Shown piece after piece: positions 61,791 through 64,000 of a stretch of 64,000 nucleotides of DNA (its first letter is position 1; the number at the start of each line of letters is the position of its first letter). A model generated the notes under the pieces. That model had not been told where the DNA came from, did not search any database, and was given only the letters and a program-made list of their open reading frames with translations. A program made the translations under genes and the position numbers. The DNA lies in contig NZ_CP037920.1 in the NCBI RefSeq assembly GCF_007748195.1, positions 2,419,501 to 2,483,500 on the forward strand, written 5' to 3'. Source of the stretch: Gimesia aquarii. GTDB lineage: Bacteria; Planctomycetota; Planctomycetia; Planctomycetales; Planctomycetaceae.

Positions 61791-62666
61791 GTGTCAGCAG
61801 AAATCATTGATGGCAAAAAACTGGCCATAACATTTCGCGAACAGGTGGCTCAAGAAGTAGCCCAGTTCAAAGAGCAGTCTCAAATCGTTCCACATTTGAC
61901 TGCTATTTTAGTCGGAGAAGATCCAGCCAGTGCCGTTTATGTCAGAAATAAACAGCGTGCCTGCGAAAAAGCAGGAATTCAGAGTACTCTGAAACGATTA
62001 CCTGCAGAAACGACACAAGATGAGTTGCTTAAGCTGGTGCAGGAGTTAAATGCTGACAAAGGTGTGCATGGCATTTTAGTCCAGTTGCCACTACCAAAGC
62101 ATATTGATGAAGTGGCGATTCTGGATGTGGTCAACCCCTTAAAAGATGTCGATGCTTTTCATCCGGAAAATGTAGGCTTGATTGTTCAGGGACGTCCTCG
62201 ATATCTGCCGTGTACTCCGTACGGAATTCAGCAGATGATTCTTTCTACTGAAATGGAGACAGCTGGCAAGCATGCCGTGATTTTAGGTCGTAGCGAGATT
62301 GTAGGCAAACCAATGGCAATGCTGCTAATTCAGCGTGGTCTTGGGGCAGATGCGACTGTTACGATTTGCCATAGTAGAACTCAAAACTTAAAAGAGATTG
62401 TAAAGTCCGCAGATATCATCATCGCAGCCATCGGTAAGCCTGAATTTGTGACTGCTGATATGGTGAAGCCGGGCGCTGTTGTCATTGATGTCGGGATCAA
62501 TCGTGTTAACGAAAAGCTCGTTGGAGATGTGGCCTTTGAATCGGTCAAAGAGATCGCTTCTGCGATTACACCCGTTCCGGGAGGAGTCGGGCCGATGACG
62601 ATTGCCATGTTATTGAAAAATACATTAACGGCTGCCCGCATTCTTTCAGAGGTTGATCGACACTAG
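61791..62666 (+). CDS. folD: Methylenetetrahydrofolate dehydrogenase/cyclohydrolase (FolD)
   Basis: I start at GTG 61791 (VSAEIIDGKKLA), which aligns with FolD N-termini and has AAGGA ~9-10 bases upstream; a TTG at 61743 is unlikely. The 291-residue enzyme interconverts 5,10-methylene-THF and 10-formyl-THF. Motifs: YVRNKQRACEKAGI (~residues 46-59, with catalytic Lys), KDVDAFHPENVG (normally KDVDGFH; Gly is Ala here), GRSEIVGKPMAMLL and PVPGGVGPMTIAMLL. A terminator follows. Confidence 0.95.
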   Translation: MSAEIIDGKKLAITFREQVAQEVAQFKEQSQIVPHLTAILVGEDPASAVYVRNKQRACEKAGIQSTLKRLPAETTQDELLKLVQELNADKGVHGILVQLPLPKHIDEVAILDVVNPLKDVDAFHPENVGLIVQGRPRYLPCTPYGIQQMILSTEMETAGKHAVILGRSEIVGKPMAMLLIQRGLGADATVTICHSRTQNLKEIVKSADIIIAAIGKPEFVTADMVKPGAVVIDVGINRVNEKLVGDVAFESVKEIASAITPVPGGVGPMTIAMLLKNTLTAARILSEVDRH

Positions 62667-62724
62667 ATTAACCAGGAGATTGAAAGAAGCTGCTTTTGAT
62701 TGACTCGCAAAACGGAAGTAAAAA

Positions 62725-62757
62725 AACTCTCCCGGTTTTCCAGGAGAGTTTTCTTTG
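62725..62757. terminator. Bidirectional terminator between folD and the small lipoprotein gene
   Basis: AACTCTCC and GGAGAGTT arms, 10-base loop. T-runs follow on both strands (TTCTTT on +; A6 before the left arm serves as T6 on -). Confidence 0.85.
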
Positions 62758-62791
62758 TAATGTGCCATAATTTAAAAATGGCAGAAGCAGA

Positions 62792-63055
62792 TTACTCAGG
62801 CTTCTTTTCGTCTTTTTTACCTTCTTCAGGCTTTGCTTCTTCTGATTTGGCAGCTTCTTCAGGCTTAGGCTCGTCTTTCTTTTCACCTTCAGCTGGCTTT
62901 TCACCTTCAGCTGGTTTTTCGCCTTCAGCTGGTGGGTCACCTACAGGAACTTCAGCTGGTGCTGGAGCAGGCTCAGTAGTTGTTTCTGTTTTTGTGCAAC
63001 CAGCAAAGAATAATGTGATTCCCAGTAACATTGCCAATGTCGACAGTAATTTCAT
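62792..63055 (-). CDS. Small lipoprotein with EGEKPA repeats
   Basis: An 87-residue protein; I start at ATG 63055. The signal ends in the lipobox FFAGC (Cys ~20), so it is a lipoprotein. The rest is Pro/Glu/Lys-rich and disordered, with three tandem EGEKPA-type repeats (coded by 18-base repeats at 62883-62936), then EEAAKSEEAKPEEGKKDEKK. No enzyme domain. Probably an envelope spacer; function unknown. Confidence 0.75.
   Translation of the reverse strand: MKLLSTLAMLLGITLFFAGCTKTETTTEPAPAPAEVPVGDPPAEGEKPAEGEKPAEGEKKDEPKPEEAAKSEEAKPEEGKKDEKKPE
62883..62936 (-). repeat. Three tandem 18-base repeats inside the small lipoprotein gene
   Basis: Unit TCACCTTCAGCTGG(C/T)TTT in three copies, with 1-3 changes; each codes for the 6-residue repeat. 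Such repeats can change copy number by slippage. Confidence 0.85.
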
Positions 63056-63532
63056 CTCTGTTCTCCGTTTCTCAATTGAATATCTGATTTGTAAGAATGA
63101 GAATCTCACAAACCGGGTTTGATTCAGTAATGATTGAAGGAAACCCTGTTTCAGGTCTGTTCTCCATAATCAAACAAGACCCCCCTATACAAATTAAGAG
63201 ACTTCTTTTGAGTGATTTATTCCAAAGATTTGGTTAATTTTTCAAAAACCTCAGAAACAGGTGATTTACGAATCAAACCGAGCATGAATAGGGTTACAGA
63301 CAGTCCGGCTATATCGTGAAATAGATTCCCAGTTTACTAATGTTTGTTTATTTCGCTATTTTTGCAGTCTTTCTTACTTCTTGTTGACTTTCACAAAATC
63401 CAGACATATCTTGAAGGAGTAGAGCGGACAAAGAGTGTTCGAGGAGATTGTGTAAGGAGGCTCCCACTCTAGTTAACCTGTAGCAGAGACACTATTTACT
63501 TAAAAGTGTTTCTGTCTTCCGGGAGCAAGATT
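63056..63532. other. Intergenic region with UTR hairpin
   Basis: About 477 bases. A hairpin (CAGAGACACT/AGTGTTTCTG, 63484-63514) lies just before the RBS GGGAG of the next gene. The rest is AT-rich with no open frame or RNA I can support. Confidence 0.5.
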
Positions 63533-64000
63533 ATGAGATTGACTGTGACTTTGGCGACGCTCGTCTTTATTTCAGGTATCGTTAATGCATTCTGCGAAGA
63601 CCCTTCTGTAGCTCAATCATCCAGTGATTCGAGTGCAGATCTGAAAGCCATTCAGGCAGCAGGTCAGGCGTTTATCAAAGCTTTCAATCATCGCGATGCC
63701 GACGCGATTGCCACCATGTGGGATGAAGATGGTGACTACATTGATGAAACTGGTACGGTTTATTCCGGTCGTGAGGCAATTAAGAACGAGTTCGAACGAT
63801 ATTTTCATAACAGTTATGGCCGCAAAGTTCAGGTTCACCCCAAATCGATTCGCTTTATTCAACCCGATGTGGTTTTGATTGACGGGACCTCTGAAGTTGA
63901 TCCTCCTCCACCTGGAAAACCAGTCATGGGGCGCTTTTCAGCGATTCGGGTCAAAAAAGATGGCAAGTGGTTACTTACATCAGTTCGAGAGTCAGCAGTA
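63533..64000 (+). CDS. Secreted NTF2-like/SgcJ-EcaC family protein (truncated by window end)
   Basis: The reading frame opens at ATG 63533, with GGGAG upstream, and runs past the end of the window; 156 codons are visible. Residues 1-21 are a signal peptide (LATLVFISGIVNAFC). From ~residue 38 it shows the NTF2-like pattern of DUF4440/SgcJ proteins: AGQAFIKAFNHRDADAIATM, SGREAIKNEFERYF and the end KKDGKWLLTSVRESAV. Such domains bind small ligands or form dimers; function unknown. Confidence 0.85.
   Translation, partial: MRLTVTLATLVFISGIVNAFCEDPSVAQSSSDSSADLKAIQAAGQAFIKAFNHRDADAIATMWDEDGDYIDETGTVYSGREAIKNEFERYFHNSYGRKVQVHPKSIRFIQPDVVLIDGTSEVDPPPPGKPVMGRFSAIRVKKDGKWLLTSVRESAV

Noticed and set aside
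1-64000. CRISPR arrays, transposons, prophage or integron
   Set aside because: No direct-repeat arrays with spacers, no transposase, integrase or phage structural genes in any reading frame I could check.

Overview
This window comes from a planctomycete, most likely a Gimesia/Planctomyces-like member of the Planctomycetales. Several features point there: a paired cytochrome-type DUF1587/1592/1588/1585 protein and a Tat-exported DUF1552 protein, a giant secreted protein with an LEDRQLL-type N-terminal motif and a dockerin, PQQ-propeller and sulfatase genes, several VWA proteins, small planctomycete-type lipoproteins, moderate GC, loose gene spacing and short directons. I see no rRNA, tRNA, IS element, prophage or CRISPR array. 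The taxonomic name is inferred from gene content only.

Layout. 1-5.3 kb: secreted propeller-like protein and the DUF1592/DUF1552 pair. 5.6-10.1 kb: voltage-gated K+ channel with a C-terminal zinc ribbon, then two VWA proteins. 10.2-19 kb: an MFS transporter, then a compact seven-gene minus-strand operon (18950 to 11726) coding a MutL-like ASKHA ATPase, a barrel-sandwich/KOW-like protein, an FN3 membrane protein, three more membrane proteins and a small cytosolic protein. 19-25.6 kb: TatD, ExbD, ExbD, ExbB, TPR, LspA, VWA and a LolA-like protein, all on the minus strand. 26-29.3 kb: two related secreted proteins and a DUF11 protein. 29.9-32.5 kb: STAS protein behind a sigma-54-type promoter, serine hydrolase, acyltransferase. 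32.4-37 kb: a 1533-residue multidomain glycosidase-like secreted protein. 37-43.4 kb: PdxJ, GlnA, Hsp20, NagD-like phosphatase, APS reductase. 43.4-51.6 kb: GH114-like protein, sulfatase, PQQ-propeller protein, TrpS, PyrD. 52-64 kb: small lipoprotein, HU with a long tail, YkgJ-like protein, MobA, GT39, LeuA preceded by a Leu-rich leader peptide and terminator, sulfite reductase, PgpA, FolD, small lipoprotein, and a truncated NTF2-like protein.

How the genes work together. Much of the window is core metabolism: leucine, pyridoxal, glutamine, pyrimidine, folate, sulfur, phospholipid and Moco synthesis, plus Trp-tRNA charging. The rest is planctomycete envelope and secreted machinery. APS reductase (42.6 kb) and sulfite reductase (59-61 kb) are consecutive sulfate-assimilation steps but are not adjacent. 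The strongest candidate for an undescribed system is the MutL-like/membrane operon at 11.7-19 kb: it carries a glutamate-mutase-type MutL ATPase but no B12-dependent mutase, and its membrane partners are translationally coupled. The clearest regulatory discoveries are a leucine leader/attenuator in front of leuA and a near-consensus sigma-54 promoter in front of the STAS gene.
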